Part shown: in pieces, positions 1-9,648 of the stretch | Position numbering within the stretch: the first letter of the stretch is position 1 | How the letters are laid out: every line of letters starts with the position of its first letter | From: Staphylococcus piscifermentans | GTDB lineage: Bacteria; Bacillota; Bacilli; Staphylococcales; Staphylococcaceae | Length of the DNA stretch: 64,000 bases | Direction: 5' to 3' | NCBI RefSeq assembly: GCF_900186985.1 | Contig: NZ_LT906447.1 | Span: 1,736,001 to 1,800,000, forward strand | Notes under the pieces: model-generated | Database searches by the model: none | The model's input: the letters and a program-made list of their open reading frames with translations, nothing else | Told to the model about the DNA's origin: nothing | Program-made: the position numbers and the translations under genes

Positions 1-70
1 GAAAAACAGAACCACACTTTTAAATCAGCGCGGTTACATTACTTACGTTCATTTTTAGAAACTCTTAAAT

Positions 71-99
71 ATTATACCAAATTTTCGTTCGTTCTAAAA
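71..99 (-). promoter_or_regulatory. Promoter for the leftward gene beyond the window edge
   Basis: Read on the minus strand there is a perfect TATAAT at 71-76 preceded by TGG, which gives an extended -10. A weak -35 (TTTTAG, 94-99) lies 17 bases away. No long reading frame follows before position 1, so the promoter and about 65 bases of leader belong to a gene outside the window. In S. aureus the gene after proS is polC, so polC is the likely target (inference from synteny). Confidence 0.5.
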
Positions 100-171
100 A
101 CTCTAAATCTGTAATAAATGAGTTGTTAACTCTGCAAACACTTTGGTGGATAGGATTACGGTAAAAATAAA

Positions 172-208
172 AAAATTTCCGAAACCCTTTTAAAGAGCTC
201 CGGAAAAT
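172..208 (-). terminator. Terminator of proS
   Basis: On the minus strand an imperfect hairpin closes with TTTTCCG and CGGAAA and is followed by a T-rich run. It begins just beyond the proS stop codon, so it ends the cdsA-rseP-proS transcript. Confidence 0.7.
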
Positions 209-214
209 GTTTAC

Positions 215-1915
215 TTAAATTTGTGTATATAAATTATCGATATAAGAAGCTAAGTTTGAAACTTCAACTTCTTCACTCTCACCGTTATCGCGACGTTTCA
301 CTTCCACGATACCTTCATCTGCACGTTTACCGACTACAATACGAATTGGTAAACCGATTAAATCAGCATCATTGAATTTCACGCCTGCACGTTCTTTGCG
401 GTCGTCATAAAGCACTTCATATAATGATTGCAGTTCGGTATAGATTTTATCGCCTAATTCGCGTTGATCTTCTTTTTTAGGATTAATCGTAATCAAGTGT
501 AAATCAAATGGTGTTACTGATTTTGGCCAGATAATACCATTTTCATCGTTATTTTGTTCCACAACGGCACTTAAAGTTCTAGAAACACCGATACCGTAGC
601 AACCCATGATTAATGGTTTTGCTTTACCTTGGTTATCTAAGAATGTGGCATTCATAGCTTCAGAATATTTGGTACCTAATTTGAAGACCTGTCCGACTTC
701 AATACCTTCTGCGAATTTTGCTTCACCTGATCCATCACTTAAAGGCTCTCCTTCTAAAATGAAACGGAAGTCGCCGAATGCTTCAACATTAAAATCACGT
801 TCAGGATTCGCATTGATATAGTGATAGCCATCTTCATTTGCTCCAATAACTAAGTTCGGTGATTCTTGTACAAAGTTATCTGCATATACTTTGATGCCTT
901 TTTCTTGGATAGGACCGATTGAACCTGGTTTGGCACCGATTAAATTAATAATTTCATCTTGTGTTGCAAGTTCAATATTATCTGTACCGAAGTATGCTTT
1001 CAATTTCACATCATTGATTTCATGATGTCCACGTACTAGCACGATAATAAATTCGCCATCGACTTTGAAAATCATTGATTTGGTAATTTGTTCTAATGGA
1101 CGATTTAAATAATCAGCCACTTCTTGAGCAGTGTGTGCATCAGGTGTAGCGACCTTTTCTAGTTCTAATAACTCTTCAGAGCTTTCTTTTGCCTCATAAG
1201 GCACTTCTGCCTTTTCGATATTAGCTGCGTAGTCGCTATTCTCGCTGTAGACGATTGTATCTTCGCCGATTTCGCTTAGGGCCATGAATTCGTGTGTATG
1301 GCTGCCGCCGATTGCTCCTGAGTCTGCAACGACTGGACGTGCGTTGATGCCGGCACGTTTAAAAATACGGCTGTATGCATCGTACATTTGGTTGTATGTT
1401 TCATCTAATGAGTCTTCATCCGCATGGAATGAATAGGCATCTTTCATGATAAATTCGCGGCCACGTAATAAACCGAAACGAGGACGTTTTTCATCTCTGA
1501 ATTTAGATTGAATTTGGAATAGTGTTAATGGTAATTGCTTGTAGGATTTCACTTCATCACGTACAAGTGAAGTTACGACTTCCTCGTGTGTCGGACCTAA
1601 AGCAAATTGGCGTCCGTTTCTGTCTGTCAAGCGCATTAATTCACTTCCGTAAGCATCCCAACGACCTGATTCTTCCCATAATTCAGAAGGTTGTAAAGCA
1701 GGCATTAGTATTTCCACTGCATCGATGCGTTCCATTTCTTCACGTACGATAGCTGTGATGTTATTGATAACGCGTGTCGCTAACGGCAAGTAACTGTAAA
1801 CGCCGCTAGTACTTTGTTTGATTAATCCTGCTTTCAATAATAGTCGATGACTCAAGGCTTCAGCTTCTGCTGGGACTTCTCTCATCGTTGGTATAAATAC
1901 TTTTGATTGTCTCAT
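215..1915 (-). CDS. proS: Prolyl-tRNA synthetase
   Basis: Class II aminoacyl-tRNA synthetase that charges tRNA-Pro with proline in the cytoplasm. The 566 residues match the staphylococcal length. Class II motif 2 is visible near residues 138-160 (FRDE, then GLLRGREF). Motif 3 (GCYGIGVSR) lies near residue 440, followed by the anticodon-binding domain. The long stretch between motifs 2 and 3, about residues 225-400, is the bacterial-type editing insertion (INS domain), expected to clear mischarged Ala-tRNA. The ATG follows a GGAGG about ten bases upstream. The gene lies 21 bases after rseP and is likely its cotranscribed partner, and a terminator follows. Confidence 0.97.
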   Translation of the reverse strand: MRQSKVFIPTMREVPAEAEALSHRLLLKAGLIKQSTSGVYSYLPLATRVINNITAIVREEMERIDAVEILMPALQPSELWEESGRWDAYGSELMRLTDRNGRQFALGPTHEEVVTSLVRDEVKSYKQLPLTLFQIQSKFRDEKRPRFGLLRGREFIMKDAYSFHADEDSLDETYNQMYDAYSRIFKRAGINARPVVADSGAIGGSHTHEFMALSEIGEDTIVYSENSDYAANIEKAEVPYEAKESSEELLELEKVATPDAHTAQEVADYLNRPLEQITKSMIFKVDGEFIIVLVRGHHEINDVKLKAYFGTDNIELATQDEIINLIGAKPGSIGPIQEKGIKVYADNFVQESPNLVIGANEDGYHYINANPERDFNVEAFGDFRFILEGEPLSDGSGEAKFAEGIEVGQVFKLGTKYSEAMNATFLDNQGKAKPLIMGCYGIGVSRTLSAVVEQNNDENGIIWPKSVTPFDLHLITINPKKEDQRELGDKIYTELQSLYEVLYDDRKERAGVKFNDADLIGLPIRIVVGKRADEGIVEVKRRDNGESEEVEVSNLASYIDNLYTQI

Positions 1916-1936
1916 AAATCTATAATCCTCCGTTTC

Positions 1937-3217
1937 TTATAAGAAATAACGTTGTATGTCATTCCAGGTTACTAATATCATAATTATAATGACGAAAATG
2001 GCACCTGCACCAATAATGTAAGTTTCTGCTTTCTTATTCACTGGTTTTCTGAATATCGCTTCGTAGAGTACAAAGAGTATACGTCCGCCATCGAGAGCCG
2101 GAATCGGCAATAAGTTCATTAAACCTAAGTTGACGCTTAACAGTGCAGTCCAGCCTATCAAGTTAATGATACCAGTTTTTACTACAGTATCAACATTATG
2201 ATAAATACCCACTGGTCCGTTCAACATATCAAAGGAGAATCCGCCAGTGAAAATGCTGCCGATCATACCGACAATAGCTGTAAAGATTAATGTGCCTGCT
2301 TTAACAAATTGTTGTACACCTGCTACTAAAGGTTCAATCAATGATGAATGTTCTGATTGAGGCTGGTAACCTAATTTATAAGCATATTTCGGATTAACTT
2401 TTGTACCTTCTTTAACCTTCTTCGGTGTTAATTCTGCAGACTGATGTTTACCGTCTCTTTCGTAAGTCACTTTAACAGGCTTATCTTTATTATTGTTTAA
2501 TGCTTGTTGAATATCATCGAATGAACTAATTTTATGAAATCCGATTTGTTCGATTTTATCGCCTGCTTTTAATCCTGCTTCTTGCGCAGGATAATGATCT
2601 GCCACTGCTTTAATAGAATTTGTCGGTGTACCTTGATAATATGCGAGACCTACAAAGATGACTAAAGCTAAAATAAAGTTGAATAAAGGTCCGGCAAATA
2701 ATGTTAAGAATTTTTGATATGGTTTTTTGTGCATAAATTGACGATTGCGCGGTGCAATTTGTATCAAACTGCCGCCTTCTACGAAATAAGATTCTTTCGC
2801 AATATAAAAACGATGTCTTTCATCGTCATAAGATGTAATACCTTCAACATACATTTTATCTTTGAAGTCACATTTTTTTATTTCAATCACTTCTGCTTGT
2901 TGGAATTTATGTTGATCATCAAGAATAATATGTGTAATTTCATCTTTATCATTTAATTTGATTTTGACTGACATGCCTGGTTCTACCGGCACTTCATCTA
3001 TGCCATCTCCAGCCATTCGAACATAGCCGCCGACTGGTAAGAGTCTGATTGTATATAATGTTTCATTTTTTCTAAAACTAAAAATCTTGGGTCCCATGCC
3101 GATAGCAAATTCAGGACACATTATCCCTGCGCGTTTTGCAAAAAACATGTGGCCGTACTCATGAACGGAAACTAAGACACCAAATACGATAATAAAAGCT
3201 AAGATAGTAATTATCAA
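1937..3217 (-). CDS. rseP: RseP-family intramembrane site-2 zinc metalloprotease
   Basis: Membrane protease of the S2P family (RseP/RasP/Eep), which cuts transmembrane segments of anti-sigma factors, signal-peptide remnants and pheromone precursors. The first membrane helix carries the zinc motif HEYGH (His19, Glu20, His23). A PDZ domain follows at about residues 198-268. The second catalytic motif, with the sequence [11 protein letters not shown], is near residue 370 and precedes the last membrane helices. Length 426 is typical. The start is TTG with a strong AGAGGTGG ribosome site seven bases upstream, and no better ATG is present. Its own AT-rich leader carries a TATAAT box and an 18-bp palindrome (separate entries). 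Confidence 0.95.
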   Translation of the reverse strand: MIITILAFIIVFGVLVSVHEYGHMFFAKRAGIMCPEFAIGMGPKIFSFRKNETLYTIRLLPVGGYVRMAGDGIDEVPVEPGMSVKIKLNDKDEITHIILDDQHKFQQAEVIEIKKCDFKDKMYVEGITSYDDERHRFYIAKESYFVEGGSLIQIAPRNRQFMHKKPYQKFLTLFAGPLFNFILALVIFVGLAYYQGTPTNSIKAVADHYPAQEAGLKAGDKIEQIGFHKISSFDDIQQALNNNKDKPVKVTYERDGKHQSAELTPKKVKEGTKVNPKYAYKLGYQPQSEHSSLIEPLVAGVQQFVKAGTLIFTAIVGMIGSIFTGGFSFDMLNGPVGIYHNVDTVVKTGIINLIGWTALLSVNLGLMNLLPIPALDGGRILFVLYEAIFRKPVNKKAETYIIGAGAIFVIIIMILVTWNDIQRYFL

Positions 3218-3266
3218 AATGGGCCACCTCTGGTTAATTTTTCATTTCTCAAAAGTTTCAGTGAGG

Positions 3267-3295
3267 AGAAGCAACGCTTTCCATGTTGCCCTTCT
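3267..3295 (-). other. Hairpin in the rseP leader
   Basis: AGAAG..CAAC pairs with GTTG..TTCT around a short loop in the untranslated region of rseP. No T-run follows, so it is not a terminator. It may stabilise or regulate the message. Function unknown. Confidence 0.4.
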
Positions 3296-3306
3296 GAGAT
3301 ATGTAG

Positions 3307-3336
3307 TGTTGAAAATTTTCAACATAATATATTATA
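3307..3336 (-). promoter_or_regulatory. Candidate rseP promoter -10 and palindromic operator
   Basis: A TATAAT (3331-3336, minus strand) is followed at the expected start of transcription by the perfect 18-bp palindrome TGTTGAAAATTTTCAACA (3307-3324). No convincing -35 is seen. Placement of a perfect palindrome at +1 is typical of a repressor operator. The regulator is not identified. Confidence 0.45.
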
Positions 3337-3390
3337 TTAATGATATTTTGAATGATGTACAAGCAAAAAGATGGTTGTTGCTACAGAAAA

Positions 3391-3445
3391 GAGGCATGCT
3401 GTTCAGCAAACGCATATTCATCTGTTTGCACTTCTCGCATGCCTC
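3391..3445 (-). terminator. Hairpin between cdsA and rseP
   Basis: Nested inverted repeat. The outer arms GAGGCATGC/GCATGCCTC enclose inner arms GCAAAC/GTTTGC. On the minus strand it lies just after the cdsA stop and is followed by TTTTCTG. It is probably a partial terminator separating uppS-cdsA from rseP-proS. Confidence 0.55.
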
Positions 3446-3451
3446 GCATTA

Positions 3452-4234
3452 TTAATTTTGCAGTAATAAAATATTTAAAAGTGGTAAGACAAACATGAAG
3501 CTGTCGAAGCGGTCAAGAATCCCGCCGTGTCCAGGTAAAATCTTACCAGAGTCTTTAACGCCGAAATGACGTTTGAATCCGGATTCCACTAAATCTCCTA
3601 GTTGGCCGAACATACTTAAAATAATTGTTACCAGCAATATAATCCAAATATTGAAGTCAAAGTCCACAAAGTATTGCATCACCAGCGGTACAAGCAGACT
3701 GCTTAATACTCCGCCGATAAATCCTTCAATTGTTTTATTCGGACTGATAACCGGCCATAGTTTATGTTTGCCGAAAGTTCGTCCAAATAAATATGCACCT
3801 GTATCTGTGGTCCAAACCACTAAGAATGCGAATAAGATGAAGGCTAATCCGGCTTCACGTGTTTCGTAGAGATACATAAATCCAATACCTACGTATGCTA
3901 CTGACATTAAACAAAATGCAGCATCGATGAAACTGAAGCGGTTCTTAGACATAACTGTATAACTTAAAATTACGAAACTCATAATAATGAGTCCTTTTAA
4001 TTGGACTGCTGCCACCCATGCGCCCAAATCATGAGGTAGCATAATTAGAACCAATCCTAATGCGCTAATTAGGCCTGGAATAGAAATAAAACGAATTTTA
4101 TTCATATTCAACAGCTCTTTTAATGCAATAAGGGCCAAGATGTAAGAGAAATACATCAATAAAGGCCCGCCGATAATTAGTATTGGTAAAAAGATTAACA
4201 AGGCTATAATTGCCGTTACCGTTCTAACTCTCAT
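3452..4234 (-). CDS. cdsA: Phosphatidate cytidylyltransferase (CDP-diglyceride synthase)
   Basis: Integral membrane enzyme that turns phosphatidic acid and CTP into CDP-diacylglycerol, the precursor of phosphatidylglycerol and cardiolipin. Several hydrophobic membrane segments cover the 260 residues. The family signature near the C-terminus is complete ([14 protein letters not shown], then [12 protein letters not shown]). The ATG has a GGAG site at correct spacing. It lies 17 bases downstream of uppS, so the two are cotranscribed. This is the order seen across Firmicutes. Confidence 0.96.
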   Translation of the reverse strand: MRVRTVTAIIALLIFLPILIIGGPLLMYFSYILALIALKELLNMNKIRFISIPGLISALGLVLIMLPHDLGAWVAAVQLKGLIIMSFVILSYTVMSKNRFSFIDAAFCLMSVAYVGIGFMYLYETREAGLAFILFAFLVVWTTDTGAYLFGRTFGKHKLWPVISPNKTIEGFIGGVLSSLLVPLVMQYFVDFDFNIWIILLVTIILSMFGQLGDLVESGFKRHFGVKDSGKILPGHGGILDRFDSFMFVLPLLNILLLQN

Positions 4235-4251
4235 AATATACTCCTATCTCC

Positions 4252-5019
4252 CTATAATAAGCCACCGAAACGACGTTGTCTTTTCTGGTAAATTTTAATA
4301 CAATCCATCAGTTCATCTTCGTCAAAATCAGGCCAAAGTTTTTGGTTAAAAATAAATTCACTATAAGAAATTTGCCAAATTAAGAAATTACTAATCCGTT
4401 GTTCTCCTGAAGTGCGGATAAGAAGCTCCGGATCAGGATACTGACTGGTCATTAAATAATCATTGATTGTCTCTTCTGTGATATCGCTGCTCTTTTGACC
4501 TCGCTCAATCATATCATCAAACATGCGTCGAACGCTATCTGTAATTTCGGCACGCCCCCCATAATTGATAGCAAAGATAAGTTTCAGTCCATCATTTTGT
4601 GCAGTTTTTTCCTTAGCGTGATTAATTGCTTTCATTGTAGAAGCTGGTAGATTATCTGTAAATCCAATTGTTTCGACTTTCACATTTCGTTCGATCAATT
4701 CCGGGAGAAAAGTTTTTAAGAAATTTACAGGTAAGTTCATGATGTAATTGACTTCTTGTTCAGGACGTGACCAATTTTCAGTTGAGAAGGCGTATAAAGT
4801 TAAATATTTTACTCCGATATCATTTGCAGCTCTTGTTATCTTTTTAATTGTTTGCATTCCTTCATAATGCCCTTTAATTCTCGGCATTTTACGTTTCTTC
4901 GCCCAACGGCCATTACCATCCATGATAATCGCGATATGTTCGGGTATATTATGTAAATCTAAATCTGAATATGTCCCTTCTGATTCAGATTGATTTTTAT
5001 TTTTCAGCTTTTTAAACAT
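4252..5019 (-). CDS. uppS: Undecaprenyl diphosphate synthase (cis-prenyltransferase)
   Basis: Cytosolic enzyme that extends farnesyl diphosphate with eight isopentenyl units to make the C55 lipid carrier for peptidoglycan and teichoic acid synthesis. The 255-residue protein has the catalytic and diphosphate-binding motif MDGNGRW with Asp34. It also has GGRAE and the C-terminal signature LIRTSGEQRISNFL. The ATG follows CGGAGGA. It is the first gene of the uppS-cdsA unit and has its own upstream TATAAT, after a terminator that isolates it from frr. Confidence 0.97.
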   Translation of the reverse strand: MFKKLKNKNQSESEGTYSDLDLHNIPEHIAIIMDGNGRWAKKRKMPRIKGHYEGMQTIKKITRAANDIGVKYLTLYAFSTENWSRPEQEVNYIMNLPVNFLKTFLPELIERNVKVETIGFTDNLPASTMKAINHAKEKTAQNDGLKLIFAINYGGRAEITDSVRRMFDDMIERGQKSSDITEETINDYLMTSQYPDPELLIRTSGEQRISNFLIWQISYSEFIFNQKLWPDFDEDELMDCIKIYQKRQRRFGGLL

Positions 5020-5053
5020 GGTCTATCCTCCGAGCTCAATCTATCTCTGTTAC

Positions 5054-5059
5054 ATTATA
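5054..5059 (-). promoter_or_regulatory. -10 box of the uppS promoter
   Basis: Perfect TATAAT 35 bases before the uppS ATG, downstream of the frr terminator. No clear TTGACA lies 16-18 bases upstream, so only the -10 is called. Confidence 0.45.
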
Positions 5060-5120
5060 ATAGATTATTCATGCAATTATCTATCATTTTATCACACTCG
5101 TTAATAGCAATGAATAGAAC

Positions 5121-5160
5121 AATTAAAAAACTGTACCAAAGTCTTAGTTGGTACAGTTTT
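5121..5160 (-). terminator. Terminator of pyrH-frr
   Basis: Perfect 13-bp arms AAAACTGTACCAA/TTGGTACAGTTTT (5127-5139 and 5148-5160) with an eight-base loop. On the minus strand they end in a T-run. The hairpin is 40 bases after the frr stop. Confidence 0.85.
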
Positions 5161-5200
5161 GGTTACAATATTTTCAACTCATTCAAGTAGAGGTGAGATA

Positions 5201-5755
5201 TTATACAGACATGATATCTTTTTCTTTTTCCTCTAATACTTTTTCTACTTCTTTGATTGATTCATCAGTAATTTTTTGTACATCGTCAGTTCCTGAACGT
5301 AATTCATCTTCAGTAATAACGCCTTCTTTTTCGTCTTTCTTCAAATCGTCATTACTGTCACGACGGATATTACGAATAGAAACTTTAGTGTTTTCACCCA
5401 TTTTTTTAACGTCTTTAACTAGTTCTTTACGACGCTCTTCAGTTAAAGCAGGTACCATGATACGAATGACTTCACCATCACTACTTGGATTCACTCCAAG
5501 GTTAGCTGCATTGATTGCACGTTCGATATCAGATAAAGAAGTTTTATCATAAGGGGACACTACTAATAAACGTGGTTCTGGAACACTGATACTTGCTAAT
5601 TGTTGTACTGGAGTAGGCGCACCATAGTAATCTACTTTCACACCTGCTAACAAGTTAGAGTTAGCTCGTCCAGCATTGATTGTAGCTAATTCACGTGACA
5701 AACTTTCAATAGACTTTTTCATTCTTGATCTAGTTTCGCTTAAAATGTCGCTCAT
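5201..5755 (-). CDS. frr: Ribosome recycling factor
   Basis: Splits post-termination ribosomes together with EF-G. The frame opens five codons further upstream (5770), but MSDIL at 5755 is preferred. It has GAGGTG at proper spacing and gives 184 residues, the usual length. The protein is a charged helical bundle with an Arg/Lys-rich helix (VRNIRRD-like segment near residues 125-135), as in the family. It starts 17 bases after the pyrH stop, and the pyrH-frr pair is conserved across bacteria. Confidence 0.97.
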   Translation of the reverse strand: MSDILSETRSRMKKSIESLSRELATINAGRANSNLLAGVKVDYYGAPTPVQQLASISVPEPRLLVVSPYDKTSLSDIERAINAANLGVNPSSDGEVIRIMVPALTEERRKELVKDVKKMGENTKVSIRNIRRDSNDDLKKDEKEGVITEDELRSGTDDVQKITDESIKEVEKVLEEKEKDIMSV

Positions 5756-5772
5756 ATTAATACACCTCAAAT

Positions 5773-6495
5773 TTATTTAGTAATTGTAGTTCCGATTTCT
5801 TCGCCCATCACAGCACGTTTAATATTGCCTTCTTCAGTAATAGAGAATACATTTAATGGAATATTATTATCCATACAGAATGAAGCTGCTGTAGAATCCA
5901 TAATTTGAAGACCTTCTTGAAGCATTTGGATATGCGTCAAATGCTCATATTTTTTCGCATTTTTATCCACTTTAGGATCAGCTGAATAGACGCCATCTAC
6001 ATTATTTTTACCCATTAAAATGACATCAGCTTCAACTTCAGCAGCTCTCAAAGCAGCTGTTGTATCTGTTGAGAAGTAAGGGTTGCCGATGCCTGCTGCA
6101 AAAATAACAACACGTTTCTTCTCTAAGTGTCTGATTGCACGACGTCTGATATAAGGTTCTGCAACTTGTTTCATTTCAATAGAAGTTAATACACGTGTGT
6201 CGCAGTCTAATTGTTCTAAGCTATCTTGAAGTGCCAATGCATTCATCACTGTTGCTAACATGCCCATGTAGTCAGCTGTGCCACGATCCATACCAAGATC
6301 ACTGCCTGTCTTACCTCTCCAGATATTTCCTCCACCAACGATTACTGCAATTTCACAATCTAGTTCAACAACTTCTGCAATTTGCTTTGCAACACTTTTA
6401 ATAATAATTGGATTAATACCAAATCCCTTTTCTCCTGCAAGGGCTTCTCCGCTCAATTTCAAGACAACGCGATTATATTTAGAAGTTTCAGCCAT
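5773..6495 (-). CDS. pyrH: Uridylate kinase (UMP kinase)
   Basis: Makes UDP from UMP and ATP, feeding RNA, DNA and wall-precursor synthesis. It is a bacterial-type hexameric enzyme of the amino-acid kinase fold. The open frame extends 28 codons upstream, but the start at 6495 ([10 protein letters not shown]) has an AGAGAGGATAGGA ribosome site and gives 240 residues, identical to S. aureus length. Motifs visible are [25 protein letters not shown] and DGVYSADP. Likely cotranscribed with frr. Confidence 0.97.
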   Translation of the reverse strand: MAETSKYNRVVLKLSGEALAGEKGFGINPIIIKSVAKQIAEVVELDCEIAVIVGGGNIWRGKTGSDLGMDRGTADYMGMLATVMNALALQDSLEQLDCDTRVLTSIEMKQVAEPYIRRRAIRHLEKKRVVIFAAGIGNPYFSTDTTAALRAAEVEADVILMGKNNVDGVYSADPKVDKNAKKYEHLTHIQMLQEGLQIMDSTAASFCMDNNIPLNVFSITEEGNIKRAVMGEEIGTTITK

Positions 6496-6538
6496 TTTCC
6501 TATCCTCTCTATTGTAAAAATATGTAAGTGATACAAGT

Positions 6539-6608
6539 AAAGAAGACACAACAGGTATGTCTGATACAAATGTCTGCATTTATATAGAGATACAAAGGTG
6601 TCTTCTTT
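6539..6608 (-). terminator. Hairpin between tsf and pyrH
   Basis: The 11-bp arms AAAGAAGACAC/GTGTCTTCTTT are separated by a 48-base loop region. The arm is followed by a short T-rich stretch on the minus strand. It is probably an inefficient tsf terminator or a processing site before pyrH. Confidence 0.5.
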
Positions 6609-6630
6609 CTTGTTCAACAACTTAGTAAAA

Positions 6631-7512
6631 TTATTTCATTTGTCCTTTTACTTCGTCAGCAAAGTTTTCTTCACGTTTTTCCATACCTTCGCCTACTTCG
6701 TAACGTACAAAGTCAGTTAATTTACCACCTTTAGATTTCAAGAACTGTTCAACAGTTACATCTGGGTCTTTAACGAAGTTTTGGTCAACTGCGCAAATTT
6801 CTTGTAAATATTTGCGTAAACGGCCTTCAACCATTTTTTCAACGATTTTTTCTGGTTTACCTTCATTTAATGCTTGTTGTTTTAAAACTTCTTTTTCATG
6901 AGAAAGTTCTTCTTGGCTTACTTGGTCAGAAGAAACATATTTAGGGTTGATTGCAGCAATGTGCATAGCAACGTCTTTAGCAGCTTCTTCATCAGTAGTA
7001 CCTTCAACAACTGTTAATACACCAATGCGTCCGCCCATGTGCAAGTAAGCACCGAAAGCATCATTGTCGCCTTTAGTTCTGATTGCAAAACGACGCAAGC
7101 TTAATTTTTCTCCGATAGTTGAGATTGCTTCATTGATACGTTCTTTAACAGTTTCGCCTGTAGACATTTTAGTTTCCATTAAAGCATCAACAGATTCTGG
7201 TTTAGTTTCAAGAATATGTTTCGCAAGTTCTTTAACTAGTTCTTGGAAACCTTCGTTACGCGCAACAAAGTCAGTTTCAGCATTGATTTCAACGATAACT
7301 GCATCGTTTCCTTCAACTTCAACATGAGTCATTCCTTCAGCAGCAATACGGTCTGCTTTTTTAGCAGCTTTTGCAATACCTTTTTCACGTAGGTAGTCAA
7401 TTGCTTTATCGATGTCGCCTTCAGTTGCTTCAAGCGCTTTTTTACAATCCATCATACCTGCGCCAGTTCTTTCGCGTAATTCTTTAACTAATTTAGCTGT
7501 AACTTGTGCCAT
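6631..7512 (-). CDS. tsf: Elongation factor Ts
   Basis: Nucleotide exchange factor that regenerates EF-Tu-GTP. It has 293 residues, the staphylococcal length. The N-terminal UBA-like domain carries the EF-Ts signature [12 protein letters not shown] at about residues 16-27, and the core has the EF-Tu contact motif TDFVARN near residue 80. The ATG has GGAGG at good spacing. It is downstream of rpsB as in most bacteria. A strong terminator-like repeat separates the two here, and a weak TATACT box (minus strand, 7557-7562) could supply its own promoter. Confidence 0.97.
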   Translation of the reverse strand: MAQVTAKLVKELRERTGAGMMDCKKALEATEGDIDKAIDYLREKGIAKAAKKADRIAAEGMTHVEVEGNDAVIVEINAETDFVARNEGFQELVKELAKHILETKPESVDALMETKMSTGETVKERINEAISTIGEKLSLRRFAIRTKGDNDAFGAYLHMGGRIGVLTVVEGTTDEEAAKDVAMHIAAINPKYVSSDQVSQEELSHEKEVLKQQALNEGKPEKIVEKMVEGRLRKYLQEICAVDQNFVKDPDVTVEQFLKSKGGKLTDFVRYEVGEGMEKREENFADEVKGQMK

Positions 7513-7699
7513 TTATTTTTCCTCCATTTATATAACGTAATAATCATTTCAAATATAGTATATCAGTTCTTAATATGAATATAACTCTATTTGCCTTGCT
7601 TTAAACTTGCAATATCTGATTATTCATTTATTTTATTACAAATTCATACATACTTTAGTAAATATGCAATGAGAGTTCATTTATACTTCATAATATTTT
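7513..7699. other. AT-rich gap upstream of tsf
   Basis: No credible reading frame. The only candidate signal is TATACT on the minus strand at 7557-7562 with a poor -35. Otherwise nothing is recognised. Confidence 0.4.
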
Positions 7700-7865
7700 A
7701 AAAAAAGGGGCTGGGACAAATAATGTCTCAGCCCCTGTTTCCTGAACTGGCAGTAGCTATCCGAATAGAAAATACGCTTGTTTCAAGCTGCTTTCTATTC
7801 TACTCAGCTTTGCCGGGGTGGGACAACAAATATTTTTAATATATGTTATTTCTGTCCCACTCCCC
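7700..7865 (-). repeat. Three-hairpin intergenic repeat acting as rpsB terminator
   Basis: There are three successive stem-loops. The first has 12-bp arms GGGGCTGGGACA/TGTCTCAGCCCC (7707-7718, 7724-7735). The second is a GAATAGAAA..TTTCTATTC hairpin near 7763-7800. The third is GGGGTGGGACA/TGTCCCACTCCCC (7815-7825, 7853-7865). On the minus strand the first hairpin is followed by seven T's, so it can terminate rpsB transcription. From memory, similar GGGGCTGGGACA-type units are scattered between staphylococcal genes. Its role beyond termination is not known to me. Confidence 0.7.
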
Positions 7866-7879
7866 TTTCAGAATTATTC

Positions 7880-8659
7880 TTAGTTTGATTCAACAGAAGT
7901 TTCTTTAACTTCTTCTTCAACAACTTCATCTTCATTTAAGTCGATGTTTTGTTCAGCAGCTACTTCTTCGTTTGAAACGCCTTGTTGACCTTCTAAAACT
8001 GCATCTGCCATTTTACCAGTTAATAATTTAACGGCACGGATAGCATCGTCGTTTGCTGGGATAACGTAGTCAATTTCATCTGGGTCGCAGTTAGTATCAA
8101 CAATACCTACGATTGGGATGTGTAATTTACGTGCTTCAGCAATTGCGTTGCGCTCTTTACGAGGATCAACTACGAATAATGCTTGAGGCATTGATTTCAT
8201 ATCACGAATACCGCCTAAGAATTTGATCAAGCGGTCGTATTCTTTTTTGATTTCAACTACTTCTTTTTTAGGTAATACTTCGAATAAACCGTCTTCTTCC
8301 ATTTTTTCAATTTCAGAAATACGTTTTACACGTTTTGAGATTGTTTTATAGTTAGTCAAGATTCCGCCTAACCATCTTTGGTTAACGTAGAATTGACCAG
8401 CACGTTCTGCTTCATTTTTAATTGATTCTTGAGCTTGTTTTTTAGTACCTACGAATAAGACTTTACCGCCATCTTCAGATACTTGTTTGATGAAGTTATA
8501 CGCTTCGTCAACTTTTTTCACTGTTTTTTGTAAGTCGATGATATAAATACCATTTCTTTCAGTGAAAATATATTTTTTCATTTTTGGGTTCCAACGGCGT
8601 GTTTGGTGACCGAAGTGAACACCAGCTTCTAGCAATTGTTTCATTGAAATTACTGCCAT
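7880..8659 (-). CDS. rpsB: 30S ribosomal protein S2
   Basis: Small-subunit protein that bridges head and body and is needed for S1/bS21-region assembly. The 259 residues carry both S2 signatures: [12 protein letters not shown] near residues 21-32, and [17 protein letters not shown] near residue 190. The C-terminal tail is strongly acidic ([12 protein letters not shown]). The ATG has GGAGGAATTTAATC upstream. A well-formed promoter precedes it and a repeat-type terminator follows. Confidence 0.98.
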   Translation of the reverse strand: MAVISMKQLLEAGVHFGHQTRRWNPKMKKYIFTERNGIYIIDLQKTVKKVDEAYNFIKQVSEDGGKVLFVGTKKQAQESIKNEAERAGQFYVNQRWLGGILTNYKTISKRVKRISEIEKMEEDGLFEVLPKKEVVEIKKEYDRLIKFLGGIRDMKSMPQALFVVDPRKERNAIAEARKLHIPIVGIVDTNCDPDEIDYVIPANDDAIRAVKLLTGKMADAVLEGQQGVSNEEVAAEQNIDLNEDEVVEEEVKETSVESN

Positions 8660-8762
8660 GATTAAATTCCTCCAATTTGGTTATTTTCCTCCATAAAAAG
8701 CTCGTATAAAAACGACGAAATTACATCGCACCCTCTATACTTAAACTCTTTATGTGTGTTAT

Positions 8763-8776
8763 CGGCTTTATAGCCG
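8763..8776 (-). other. Hairpin at the start of the rpsB leader
   Basis: CGGCT/AGCCG stem with a four-base loop close to the predicted transcription start. The leader runs about 115 bases and has a second GGAGG some 25 bases before the real ribosome site. It may have an autoregulatory role, as known for ribosomal-protein leaders. This is an inference only. Confidence 0.35.
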
Positions 8777-8782
8777 TCATTA

Positions 8783-8811
8783 AATATAACATAATTCATT
8801 TTATAAAGCAA
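8783..8811 (-). promoter_or_regulatory. rpsB promoter
   Basis: Minus strand TTGCTT (8806-8811), 17-base spacer, TATATT (8783-8788). Good vegetative promoter between codY and rpsB. Confidence 0.7.
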
Positions 8812-8842
8812 TATCGAAAACTGAAAGAGATAAAAGAAACTA

Positions 8843-9616
8843 TTAGTTAGATTTTTCCAATTCATCTAGGAATTGTTCTTTTTTAACTTTGATAAATGTT
8901 CCTTTCATTCCTAACGAACGAGATTCAATTACGCCGGCACTTTCTAATTTACGCAAAGCATTTACAATAACAGAACGTGTAATGCCTACTCGGTCCGCTA
9001 CTTTAGAGGCAATCAATAAGCCTTCTTTTCCGCCAAGCTCTTCAAAGATGTGTTCAATGGCTTCTCTTTCTGAGTAAGATAAAGAATTAATAGCCATGTT
9101 GATTGCTGCTTTATCACGTGCTTCTTGTTCTAATTCGCTATGTTTTTCACGTAAGATTTCCATACCTAATACAGTAGCAGCATATTCACCTAATACTAAG
9201 TCATTATCTGTGAAATCATCAGACACACGTCCTAATACAAGTGTGCCTAATCTTTCTCCGCCGCCTAATACTGGGAAAATTGTTGTTTTACTATCAATAA
9301 ATGTGTCTCTGTTTTCAGGAGGGAAAACTGACAAATCATCATCGATACCGATATTAGATATTGTTTGTTTTACATCCATTAATTTGTCAGTATATGCACT
9401 TGGGATGTGACGATCTTCTAGCATTTGATTAATACGACTGCTTTTCAACAATTCATTTAAGCTGTGGCCTAAGATTTTCCCTCTGCGTGATACGATAAAT
9501 ACATTTGTTACAGTAACCTCACTAATTTTGCGCGCAACATCTTTAAAGTCTACAGCAATACCTTTATGTTTTTGCAACAGTGTATTTAATTCTCTCGTTT
9601 TTAAAAGTAAACTCAT
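8843..9616 (-). CDS. codY: GTP- and branched-chain-amino-acid-sensing pleiotropic repressor CodY
   Basis: Global regulator that represses amino-acid synthesis, transport and, in staphylococci, virulence and biofilm genes when isoleucine/valine/leucine and GTP are plentiful. It has 257 residues. The N-terminal GAF ligand domain covers about residues 1-155, a linker helix follows, and the C-terminal winged helix includes [21 protein letters not shown] with recognition-helix residues near 205-225. Start ATG with AAAGGAGAAG. It is the last gene of xerC-hslV-hslU-codY, the same order as the B. subtilis codV-clpQ-clpY-codY operon. Confidence 0.98.
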   Translation of the reverse strand: MSLLLKTRELNTLLQKHKGIAVDFKDVARKISEVTVTNVFIVSRRGKILGHSLNELLKSSRINQMLEDRHIPSAYTDKLMDVKQTISNIGIDDDLSVFPPENRDTFIDSKTTIFPVLGGGERLGTLVLGRVSDDFTDNDLVLGEYAATVLGMEILREKHSELEQEARDKAAINMAINSLSYSEREAIEHIFEELGGKEGLLIASKVADRVGITRSVIVNALRKLESAGVIESRSLGMKGTFIKVKKEQFLDELEKSN

Positions 9617-9648
9617 TTTTCTTCTCCTTTTATATTTATGATTATAAA

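Noticed and set aside
1929-3230. ATG-only start for rseP further inside the frame
   Set aside because: It would remove the first membrane helix with the HEYGH zinc motif, and the TTG has an excellent ribosome site.
8662-8865. 67-codon minus-strand frame upstream of rpsB
   Set aside because: It covers the rpsB promoter, leader and ribosome site and has no family features or start signal of its own.
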